Part shown: one piece after another, positions 9,116 to 16,287 of the stretch
Layout: every line of letters starts with the position of its first letter
Numbering within the stretch: the stretch's first letter is position 1
NCBI RefSeq assembly: GCF_900113575.1
Contig: NZ_FOPV01000016.1
Span: 1-64,000 of the forward strand
Direction: 5' to 3'
DNA: 64,000 bases
Source: Nitrosospira sp. Nsp14
Lineage (GTDB): Bacteria; Pseudomonadota; Gammaproteobacteria; Burkholderiales; Nitrosomonadaceae
Program-made: the position numbers and the translations under genes
The notes under the pieces: model-generated
What the model saw: the letters and a program-made list of their open reading frames with translations, nothing else
The model's database searches: none
What the model was told of the DNA's origin: nothing

Positions 9116-10666
9116 CTAGAGTTGTCGCATATAGGCAACAAGATCCGATTTCTCTTCGTTTGTCAGCTTGAGCTGTAGCACCAGGTTAAAGAATTCGACG
9201 GTATCTTCGAGCGTGAGGAGGCGGCCGTCATGGAGGTATGGCGGACTATCCTTTATTCCCCGCAACGTAAAAGTTTTCATCGGGCCATCTCCAGGCTCGT
9301 TAAGGAACTGCTCGAGCTTGAGGTCGTGCATTTGATGATCAAGAAACGAAGGTGGCTGGTGGCAGCTCGAACACTGCCCTTTTCCGAAGAAAACATTCTC
9401 GCCACGCAGCTCTTTTTTCGTGGCCTTAGTTGGGTCGAGCCGTCCTCGGCTATCCAGTTTTGGTGCTGGCGGAAAATCCAGCATGTTCTGGAATTGCGCC
9501 ATGTGGCTCACGTGAATCCGGTCAATTACCGGAAAGCCTTTTTTCATGGCGTGGATCGGATCACCGTTGAAATAGGCCGTCCGGAATTCAAATTCGGTGA
9601 AATCTTCCACAGAACGCAAGCTGCGTTTTGAACCGTGGATTTGCTGGTTGAACAAGCCGCGCAAGCTGGTCGTGTCGAGGCGGAAACGCCGTTCCTGCGG
9701 CCTGATATCGGGGCTGAGGTGAAACTGCCCGGTGGTGTGGCCATTTACGTGGCAATCAAAGCACGTCACCCCAAGGCTGGCTTGCGCGCTTTTACGGTCA
9801 TCGGTCGGGTTGAATTCTTCCTGTGGCAGCGGCGTGAGTAGAATCTGAAGTCCGTTAAGCTGGACCGGAGTCAGAATATCTTTGAACAGGCGGTAGAAAT
9901 TGTTGATCGATACCACCTCTCCCCGCGACACATCCCCCAATTCGGGGCGATTTTGAAGAAAGATGGCAGGAGGAAATTCCGGCAGAAACGCATCCGGGAG
10001 GTCGAATTCAACATCAAACCGCTCCAGTCGAGGGAACATCCGTGTTTGCATCTGAGGAAAGACCTGCCCGCCCGTAGCCTGCTTCGGGTGCGGCAATGCA
10101 GGATAGGGAAACACGTTTTTGCTGCGAATTTCCTCAGGAGACATAGCGGCGAGCCGCTCCCAGCTCAGTCCCGCCGGCAACCGTGCCGTGGGGCCAACCG
10201 CGAGCGGTTTGCCCCGGGTCATCTTCGCCTCCTTGTCCAGACGGGGAGTCAGGTCATAGCGACGGTTGAGCAATTCCTGCTGCGTCCTCATCACCTTGGG
10301 TCGGTCCGCGACGTCGGCCTTCATGGTTTCCTCGAAGGTCTGCATCGGCCGCTTCGCGTTTAGGGGGTCGCGAAAGAAATCGAACCCCAGCACCTTTCCC
10401 TTATCGGGCTGATTATTGAAAGCCGGGGAAGCCGGCAGCGCATTCTGGGCGTCGAACACGGGGGAACGGTCGTGTTCATTTTTTTTCTGCTCCGGACGGG
10501 TGGTCGGTACCTCCCGAACTGTTTGAGCATTCTGAACGGCATCCCCCGAAGGCGCACCTGCAGCGGGAACGTTCTCGTTCTGACTACTTTGGCTTAAGGC
10601 GCTGTTCATTACGGTGCCGAAGCCGGCCAGCCCCACACTCAGTATCAGGACATTGATTTTTTTCAT
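9116..10666 (-). CDS. exported di-haem cytochrome c peroxidase-like protein with long N-terminal region
   Basis: The 516-residue protein starts with a signal peptide (about 1-25, ending ALS) and has two CxxCH haem c motifs, CFDCH at 302-306 and CSSCH at 432-436. The end, with FTLRGIKDSPPYLHDG and TLEDTVEF, is typical of the bacterial cytochrome c peroxidase/MauG superfamily. The first 300 residues hold no haem motif, are Pro- and Gln-rich at the start, and resemble nothing I recognise. The di-haem part is compact, with about 80 residues after the second haem. GGAGA precedes the ATG. It probably acts in the periplasm on peroxide or as a di-haem oxidase; the substrate is unknown. No maturation or partner gene is adjacent. 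Confidence 0.82.
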   Translation of the reverse strand: MKKINVLILSVGLAGFGTVMNSALSQSSQNENVPAAGAPSGDAVQNAQTVREVPTTRPEQKKNEHDRSPVFDAQNALPASPAFNNQPDKGKVLGFDFFRDPLNAKRPMQTFEETMKADVADRPKVMRTQQELLNRRYDLTPRLDKEAKMTRGKPLAVGPTARLPAGLSWERLAAMSPEEIRSKNVFPYPALPHPKQATGGQVFPQMQTRMFPRLERFDVEFDLPDAFLPEFPPAIFLQNRPELGDVSRGEVVSINNFYRLFKDILTPVQLNGLQILLTPLPQEEFNPTDDRKSAQASLGVTCFDCHVNGHTTGQFHLSPDIRPQERRFRLDTTSLRGLFNQQIHGSKRSLRSVEDFTEFEFRTAYFNGDPIHAMKKGFPVIDRIHVSHMAQFQNMLDFPPAPKLDSRGRLDPTKATKKELRGENVFFGKGQCSSCHQPPSFLDHQMHDLKLEQFLNEPGDGPMKTFTLRGIKDSPPYLHDGRLLTLEDTVEFFNLVLQLKLTNEEKSDLVAYMRQL

Positions 10667-11058
10667 GACTTATCTCCGTATCTGGTCTTGAACGCTGCCC
10701 CAGTGTGAATTACGCCAGACTGCTTGAGCTTGCACTCCTTGACTCGGGCCTGAGGCTGGAAGCGGACAAAATCGCGCTTTTGCCAATAATTGCATGCGAG
10801 AGCAGGCAGGTCTGTTCGCAAGCGCACACTATGATTCGCCAGCCCGTGTATATTGACGTGCCGGGGAAGATGAATCAGGGTTATCTTTCATAGGAAGCAG
10901 TGGCTCCGAATTACAGAAGCGCGACGGCCACCCTGAAAATGAGGGAAGAAAAGGGGACGAACCCGAAGGAAGGAAAATGACGTACGGCTAAAAGTATCGT
11001 GAGTCGTACTCGATTCCGGCGTACGGCGGGTACTATCAGGTAAGGAAGGAGGCAGGGA
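10667..11058. other. 392-base stretch without a recognisable gene
   Basis: This region separates the cytochrome gene from the DUF4870 gene, both on the minus strand. A 62-codon plus-strand frame at 10705-10893 has no ribosome-binding site or family resemblance and is not called. The only pattern noted is a repeated CGTACGGC. The cytochrome promoter should lie near 10670-10760 on the minus strand, but no convincing box pair was found. Confidence 0.45.
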
Positions 11059-11466
11059 CTAGGCCGGCATGGATTTACCGTCGGAGAGAGCCATCCAACC
11101 CCGGACGATGCGGTATGTTACCCAGATTCCCGCGCCCACTACCAGAATATATCCGATCGGAATACCGATCACCGTAGCGAAAAGCATTGCGGCCGTCACC
11201 AGCCAAAGCAGGGTGTACCAGAAGGTCCTTATCTGCCAGCCGAAATGCGAGTCGAGGTAGGTGCCGCGCACCTCATCGCGCTTTACGTAGTTGATGATGA
11301 CAGCAATGATCGATGGCCATCCGGTAAGAAACGCCGTAACGATGAGCGCCGGCCCCAGTATCCCCATCAGGATGCTGAACGCATGCAACAGATAAATGAA
11401 ATGTGTTAGACGAACGACACGGGGTGGGGGGACGGTGGACACAACTCGTGAGTCGGGTGCGGTCAT
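11059..11466 (-). CDS. DUF4870/Tic20-like small membrane protein
   Basis: The protein has 135 residues from ATG at 11466. A TTG five codons upstream is possible, but GGCGAG lies seven bases before the ATG and favours it. Three hydrophobic segments are visible, about residues 18-50, 70-92 and 96-116, separated by a charged stretch (YVKRDEVRGTYLDSHF). This pattern, with a conserved SHFxWQIRTFWY-type segment, matches the DUF4870 group of small inner-membrane proteins. No function is established for them. The neighbours do not suggest one. Confidence 0.78.
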   Translation of the reverse strand: MTAPDSRVVSTVPPPRVVRLTHFIYLLHAFSILMGILGPALIVTAFLTGWPSIIAVIINYVKRDEVRGTYLDSHFGWQIRTFWYTLLWLVTAAMLFATVIGIPIGYILVVGAGIWVTYRIVRGWMALSDGKSMPA

Positions 11467-11625
11467 TTTCGTACTCGCCAATTCGTGTCATTTGCAATAG
11501 AACCGGTTTAGTCGTTGTCCAGATCATTATCCGATTCCACAAATCGCCGGTATAAGCCTAAACCAACTTAGTACAATAAACAAAGCAGGTTTTCGCTTGT
11601 ATCCTAATTTTTTGCCATCGCGACA

Positions 11626-12429
11626 CTACCGGAGAGAAATCACCTCCTCTGCCGGATCTTCATAAACTTCCGGCGGTGGGTTGCCGTCGTAGATTAAATG
11701 CTTGCGCTGTTGCAGGTAGGCGTCGCGCACAAACAGGTATGGTTCCAACGCGGCTTCATCCCGAATGCGCATGGGCCCTGACAGCCGGGCGCGCTTTTCA
11801 ATCACGCCGAGCACTGTAATGGGTACGGTAACGGGCGCGCCTACAACAAACCAGCCGATCCAGAACATCGGATGGACAACTGCAGCGAAGGGAATTCCTG
11901 ACACGTCCCGATCAGTGCTAGGCCCAAGCAAAGGGATGAACAAATAGTTTTTTGCGTCCATCCCCCATACCCCGAGCGTTTGACCGAAATCCTCGTCGTG
12001 CGCAGGCAAACCCATGCGTGTAGCCACGTCGAAGAGTCCGGCTATGCCAACGGAAGAATTGACCGCAAAACGTAACGTATCCTCCGCTCCTTGACGCATT
12101 TTGCCCTGCAAAAACGCGTTGAGAAACACATTCGGATAGAGGAGGTTGTCATAAAAATGACCTATCGAGCGGCGCATGCGATCGGGCACAAACTGGATAT
12201 AGTAATCCGATATCGGCTCCAATATCTTCCGGTCGACCACATCAGTAAACACGTAGAACTTGCGGTTGACGTTCTCGTAAGGGTCACGCGTCTCGAACGA
12301 ATTGGCGTCCTTGCCGTTGGCGCCCGTAGTGGCGCAACCAGAAAACAGCATTACGCTGAATAGCAGCACGACAGTTGTAAGATATTTATGTTTCACGATA
12401 GATAAGAAGAAGTGGGCACGCCGGAGCAC
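11626..12429 (-). CDS. mlaA: MlaA/VacJ-family outer-membrane lipoprotein
   Basis: The 267-residue protein carries a lipoprotein signal with lipobox LFSGC and acylated Cys32. The MlaA segments DPYENVNRKFY, NLLYPNVFLNAFLQGK, RFAVNSSVGIAGLFD and DFGQTLGVWG follow. MlaA extracts mislocalised phospholipid from the outer leaflet of the outer membrane and passes it to the periplasmic Mla shuttle. The start is GTG at 12429, supported by GGGAG five bases upstream; an internal GTG at 12396 would also leave a full signal peptide but lacks a ribosome site. The other mla genes are not in the window, so it stands apart from its transporter. Confidence 0.93.
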   Translation of the reverse strand: MLRRAHFFLSIVKHKYLTTVVLLFSVMLFSGCATTGANGKDANSFETRDPYENVNRKFYVFTDVVDRKILEPISDYYIQFVPDRMRRSIGHFYDNLLYPNVFLNAFLQGKMRQGAEDTLRFAVNSSVGIAGLFDVATRMGLPAHDEDFGQTLGVWGMDAKNYLFIPLLGPSTDRDVSGIPFAAVVHPMFWIGWFVVGAPVTVPITVLGVIEKRARLSGPMRIRDEAALEPYLFVRDAYLQQRKHLIYDGNPPPEVYEDPAEEVISLR

Positions 12430-12590
12430 GTCCGCTCCCTGTGGAAAGCGGATATGCGGAAAATACCCTGATATTACTTTGAGACTATTTGAAGAGTAAA
12501 GAGATAATCACGCCTGAGCAGCAAATCACCTCTCGCCGCTTGTCGTATCGGCGCTACCGGTTGCCGTTGGTGGGGCCTATCGCGGGTTCA

Positions 12591-13757
12591 TCAGCCGCTT
12601 ACCGCGGTCATGTTCACTCGCCTCAATTCCTGAGCCACACTGCTTACAGCGCGAATAAAGTTTTCCACCTGCACGGAAGAATTGCTGTTGCCCAGACTTA
12701 CGCGAACCGCACAACGCGCGAGGTCCGCGTCCACCCCCATGGCTTCAAGGACGTGACTGCGGCCGGGATTTACGCTCGAGCATGCGGCACCACTTGCCAC
12801 CGCGAACCCAGCCCTGTCGAGACGAACGACCAGCGTGTCGCCTTCAATTCCGGGTAAGGCAAAATAACACGTGTTGGGTAATCGGGAGGCGCCCCATCCG
12901 AAGATTACGGCGCCCATCTCCAGCAAGCCCTGCTCCAGGCGCGCATGCATTTCAGTAATACGGCCGGCCATTTCGGACGTTCGTTTTTTTGCTAACTCGC
13001 AGGCGACGCCGAAACCGACAATGGCGGGAACGTTTTCCGTACCCGAACGCATGCCCTGTTCATGTCCGCCTCCATGGATGAGTGGCTTTAGCAGGAGCCG
13101 TTTATCTATGATCAGCGCTGCGGCACCCTTGGGGCCATAAACCTTGTGGGCGGAGATTGTAAGCGCGTGCACCTTGAGGGATGAAAAATCCACCGGAATT
13201 TTCCCAAACGCCTGCACTGCGTCAGTATGCATCCACGCGCCTCGCATGCGGAATTTTTCTGCAATTGCGGCCACATCCTGTATGACGCCAGTCTCGTTGT
13301 TCGCGAGCATGACAGATACCAGACCGGGCTGCTCTTCCAACAACGCTTGGTCAACGTCGCCTGTCTCCACACGTCCCAGGCTGTCAACGTCCAACCTGCG
13401 TAAGTTCCAGCCTCCATCGCGACCGCGGGCCAACTCCTGAGCCGTTCGGATTATGCATGGATGCTCGATCGAGCTTACCACGACGCGTGTTGGTTTAAGG
13501 TACCCAGCCGCGCCACGGATAAACAAATTGTTCGCCTCTGAACCGCCACTGGTAAAAATCACTTGTGACGGCTGAACCCCAACCGCGTCTGCGACTTGTT
13601 CCCGCGCAAAATCCACGGCACGGCGGGCTGCCATTCCGGGGGCATGGCGGCTGGAGGGATTGCCGAAATCACGCTGAAAATATGGCAGCATTGCCTCCAG
13701 CACGGCATCGTCCACCCCGGTTGTCGCGTTATGGTCGAAATATGTGTAAGTCATCAT
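12591..13757 (-). CDS. iscS: cysteine desulfurase, NifS/IscS family
   Basis: This 388-residue PLP enzyme takes sulfur from cysteine for Fe-S cluster and thiocofactor synthesis. The PLP-binding Lys205 lies in SAHKVYGPKG, the active Cys326 in SGAACSS, and His99 in the SIEHP motif. It follows iscR in the same direction after about 80 bases, so the two likely share a transcript. The usual iscU, iscA, hscBA and fdx do not follow; the next gene is mlaA. NifS-like proteins of this length can serve Isc or other acceptors, so the symbol is provisional, although pairing with iscR supports it. Confidence 0.88.
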   Translation of the reverse strand: MMTYTYFDHNATTGVDDAVLEAMLPYFQRDFGNPSSRHAPGMAARRAVDFAREQVADAVGVQPSQVIFTSGGSEANNLFIRGAAGYLKPTRVVVSSIEHPCIIRTAQELARGRDGGWNLRRLDVDSLGRVETGDVDQALLEEQPGLVSVMLANNETGVIQDVAAIAEKFRMRGAWMHTDAVQAFGKIPVDFSSLKVHALTISAHKVYGPKGAAALIIDKRLLLKPLIHGGGHEQGMRSGTENVPAIVGFGVACELAKKRTSEMAGRITEMHARLEQGLLEMGAVIFGWGASRLPNTCYFALPGIEGDTLVVRLDRAGFAVASGAACSSVNPGRSHVLEAMGVDADLARCAVRVSLGNSNSSVQVENFIRAVSSVAQELRRVNMTAVSG

Positions 13758-13839
13758 CCCGTGCTGCTAACGGCGAACGCGTCCGCCGCTTGGATTTTTT
13801 GCGAACGAACCTTCGCTTGGAGTTTCATGCCGGCAGTAA

Positions 13840-14310
13840 TCAAGCCAGAGCCGTTTCGCCCGGCTCTTTGCATGCTCTCATATCCTGCAATACCGCAATA
13901 TCCTTCACCTTCGGGTTCGAAACCAGCTGCTCCAGCGTTACCAGCGCAAGATAATCTCTTATTCTGGCATTGAGATTCGCCCACAGGTCATGGGTCATGC
14001 AGCGCTGGTCATTAAGACAGTTTTCTTTGCCGCCGCACTGAGTCGCATCGATCGGCTCATCCACGGCGAGAATGATATCGACCACTGACACTTCGCTCAT
14101 CGGCTTCGTCAGGCAATAGCCCCCACCCGGTCCACGCACGCTGCCCACCAGCTTGTTGCGCCTCAGTTTGCCGAATAATTGTTCCAGATAAGATAGTGAA
14201 ATTTTCTGCCTTTCGCTAATACCCGCCAACGTAACAGGCCCATCGGCGCTATGCAAGGCAAGATCAATCATGGCAGTTACCGCAAAACGTCCCTTCGTCG
14301 TCAATCGCAT
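13840..14310 (-). CDS. iscR: Fe-S cluster-sensing repressor IscR (Rrf2 family)
   Basis: The protein has 156 residues from ATG at 14310, chosen because GGAG lies about seven bases upstream and MRLTTKGR is the canonical start; a TTG four codons earlier is less likely. With this start the [2Fe-2S] ligands are Cys92, Cys98, Cys104 and His107, the same numbering as Escherichia coli IscR. The winged helix occupies about 1-65. IscR with a cluster represses its own operon; apo-IscR controls a second class of sites. The promoter upstream (14402-14430) is overlapped by a matching operator (14382-14406), which points to autoregulation. iscS follows. Confidence 0.95.
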   Translation of the reverse strand: MRLTTKGRFAVTAMIDLALHSADGPVTLAGISERQKISLSYLEQLFGKLRRNKLVGSVRGPGGGYCLTKPMSEVSVVDIILAVDEPIDATQCGGKENCLNDQRCMTHDLWANLNARIRDYLALVTLEQLVSNPKVKDIAVLQDMRACKEPGETALA

Positions 14311-14381
14311 TTTTTGCTCCAATAAGTATTCATACCGTGCTCTCCTGAAATATGGCTGGAAAATACCGGATTAGTTGGTTA

Positions 14382-14406
14382 ATACCCGACAACGCTAGTC
14401 AAGTAT
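14382..14406 (-). promoter_or_regulatory. predicted type-1 IscR operator before iscR
   Basis: Read on the minus strand, a 25-base imperfect inverted repeat has left half ATACTTGACT and right half TGTCGGGTAT separated by five bases. These halves fit the known type-1 (holo-IscR) site, which has ATA..YGACT and AGTCRR.TAT halves, at nearly every conserved position. The site overlaps the -10 box and covers the predicted transcription start, so bound IscR would block initiation. Confidence 0.82.
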
Positions 14407-14430
14407 ATAAAGCCCCTCTATTACGGTCAA
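14402..14430 (-). promoter_or_regulatory. sigma70 promoter of iscR-iscS
   Basis: On the minus strand TTGACC (14425-14430) is followed after exactly 17 bases by TATACT (14402-14407), a near-consensus pair. Transcription would start around 14395, about 85 bases before the iscR ATG. The -10 box is shared with the IscR operator. Confidence 0.85.
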
Positions 14431-14541
14431 CTATATTTTTGTTCAAGAAATTGATGTGAACCTGGCCGTCGATCAACTTTGTGCACGTTCCCGGCATCAC
14501 GCGTGCCCGACGCGTTCGCACTGGGCCGCACGACAGGCTCG

Positions 14542-15273
14542 TTAAGGCTGCATACGCTTTTCACATGCGCCGAGTATCCCGCGCAAAATGTTCACTTCTT
14601 CTTTTTCCAGCCGGGCGCGGGCAAGTAGGCGCCGTATCCTCTGCATCAAACGCTTGGGCTCGTGAGGATCAAGAAAGCCGGTAACAATTGCGACCTGTTC
14701 AAGGTGGCGGCAGAGCAGTTCGATCTCCTCGAACTCCGCCGCTGGGGCAACCGATGGAGAAAGGGAGCCAGGCTGGGGCAGCGCCATGCGCAATTCATAA
14801 GTCATCACCTGCACTGCGCTGGCGAGGTTGAGGGAGGAGTAGTCCGGATTGGCCGGGATATGCATGACGATTTGGCACTTACTGACTTCGGATGTGGTGA
14901 GGCCGGACATTTCCGTGCCAAAAACCACCGCCACCTGACCTTGCCGCGTACGATCGATCAATTCCAATGCCCCGCGGCGGGCATCGAAAACCTCAGGAGA
15001 CAAGTCGCGGGGACGAGCGGTAACGGCCGCGGCAAGAATGGTGCCGCTCAAAGCCTCGTCCAGGTTTGAGCAAACTTTCGCCTTGTTCAGTATGTCCCAC
15101 GCGCCGGCGGCGCGCCTTTCCGCCTCCTTGTCGGGGAAAGTCTTGGGATTCACCAGGTAGAGCGAATCGAGGCCCATCGTCTTCATCGCCCGCGCCACGG
15201 CCCCGATATTTCCCGGATGGCTGGGATGGCTTAGTACCACGCGGACTTTATCAAGCGGATAGGAGGGATTCAT
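14542..15273 (-). CDS. trmJ: tRNA (cytidine/uridine-2'-O-)-methyltransferase TrmJ
   Basis: The 243-residue protein is a SPOUT methyltransferase of the TrmJ type, which methylates the 2'-O of residue 32 in the tRNA anticodon loop. Typical segments are VLSHPSHPGNIGAVARAMK at the start, VFGTEMSGLTTSEV in the middle, and IPANPDYSSLNLASAVQV forming the knotted SAM-binding region. A charged C-terminal extension is present, as in TrmJ. Its start is only 38 bases from the divergent suhB start, an arrangement also common for trmJ (yfhQ) and suhB near isc genes in other proteobacteria. AAAGGA lies 14 bases before the ATG, which is rather far. Confidence 0.92.
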   Translation of the reverse strand: MNPSYPLDKVRVVLSHPSHPGNIGAVARAMKTMGLDSLYLVNPKTFPDKEAERRAAGAWDILNKAKVCSNLDEALSGTILAAAVTARPRDLSPEVFDARRGALELIDRTRQGQVAVVFGTEMSGLTTSEVSKCQIVMHIPANPDYSSLNLASAVQVMTYELRMALPQPGSLSPSVAPAAEFEEIELLCRHLEQVAIVTGFLDPHEPKRLMQRIRRLLARARLEKEEVNILRGILGACEKRMQP

Positions 15274-15311
15274 ATTAAAATTCGCATTCCTTTAATATTT
15301 GAAGTCAGCCT

Positions 15312-16136
15312 ATGCATCCCATGCTCACCATTGCGGTAAAAGCCGCACGACGCGCCGGTGGTATTATCAACCGTGCTGCGCAGAATCTCGATTTGCTGCA
15401 TGTATCGCGCAAAGCGCACAGCGATTTTGTCAGTGAAGTGGACGGCGCGGCGGAAGAAGCCATCATCGGAACGCTGCGGGATGCCTATCCCGATCACGCC
15501 ATTTTAGCAGAAGAGAGCGGTGCTCAAGGCGACGCGGGCAAATCCGAGTACCGGTGGATTATCGACCCGCTTGATGGCACGACAAATTTTCTTCATGGCT
15601 TTCCGCACTATTCGGTATCAATCGGGTTAATGCATAAAAACCTCTTGACCCAAGCGGTGGTTTACAACCCTTCCGCCAACGAATTGTTTACCGCAAGCCG
15701 CGGAGGTGGCGCATATTTGAACGACCACCGTCTGCGAGTGAGTAAGCGTGACAAGCTCGGCGACTGCCTGATCGGTACCGGATTTCCATTTCGCGAGTTC
15801 ACGCATGCGGAAGCCTACCTGTCCATTTTCAAGGACATCATGCCCAAGGTGGCGGGCATCCGGCGACCCGGTTCTGCCGCATTGGACTTGGCCTATGTTG
15901 CGGCGGGACGTTACGACGGTTTCTGGGAATTCGGGTTGTCACCCTGGGATATGGCGGCCGGTTGCCTGCTCATTACCGAGGCCGGCGGGCTGGTGGGCGA
16001 TATGGAAGGCAACGATACTTACATGCACAACGGCAACGTGTTGGCTGGCAATCCGAGGATCTTCGGCCAGTTGCTGCAAATCATCGCCCCACATTTGACC
16101 GAGGCGTTGAAGGCAACCAGCGAACGCAATCAATAG
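15312..16136 (+). CDS. suhB: inositol-1-monophosphatase family protein SuhB
   Basis: The 274-residue protein belongs to the Mg-dependent inositol monophosphatase family. The metal ligands are visible: Glu67-Glu68 in LAEES, Asp85 and Asp88 in IDPLDGTTN, and the later WDMAAG motif with the third Asp. In proteobacteria SuhB also joins the rRNA antitermination complex, so a structural role is possible beside phosphatase activity. It is divergent from trmJ. No ribosome-binding site is evident before the ATG. The downstream glycosidase gene has its own strong ribosome site and lies 150 bases away. Confidence 0.93.
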   Translation: MHPMLTIAVKAARRAGGIINRAAQNLDLLHVSRKAHSDFVSEVDGAAEEAIIGTLRDAYPDHAILAEESGAQGDAGKSEYRWIIDPLDGTTNFLHGFPHYSVSIGLMHKNLLTQAVVYNPSANELFTASRGGGAYLNDHRLRVSKRDKLGDCLIGTGFPFREFTHAEAYLSIFKDIMPKVAGIRRPGSAALDLAYVAAGRYDGFWEFGLSPWDMAAGCLLITEAGGLVGDMEGNDTYMHNGNVLAGNPRIFGQLLQIIAPHLTEALKATSERNQ

Positions 16137-16287
16137 CGTCTTGCGCAACCCAAAGCTGGGCGCGACAGTTTGTGCCATCAGTCCCCTTTCAGTCGTGCTT
16201 GGTAATGACGATTCACGAACCACAGCAGCGGCCGGGCGCCTCAAGCGTGCCCAGGTCTAGCGCTTCCCAAAGAGGAGGAACGACGTA

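Noticed and set aside
10705-10893. 62-codon plus-strand frame after the cytochrome gene start
   Set aside because: No ribosome site or recognisable domain; likely chance.
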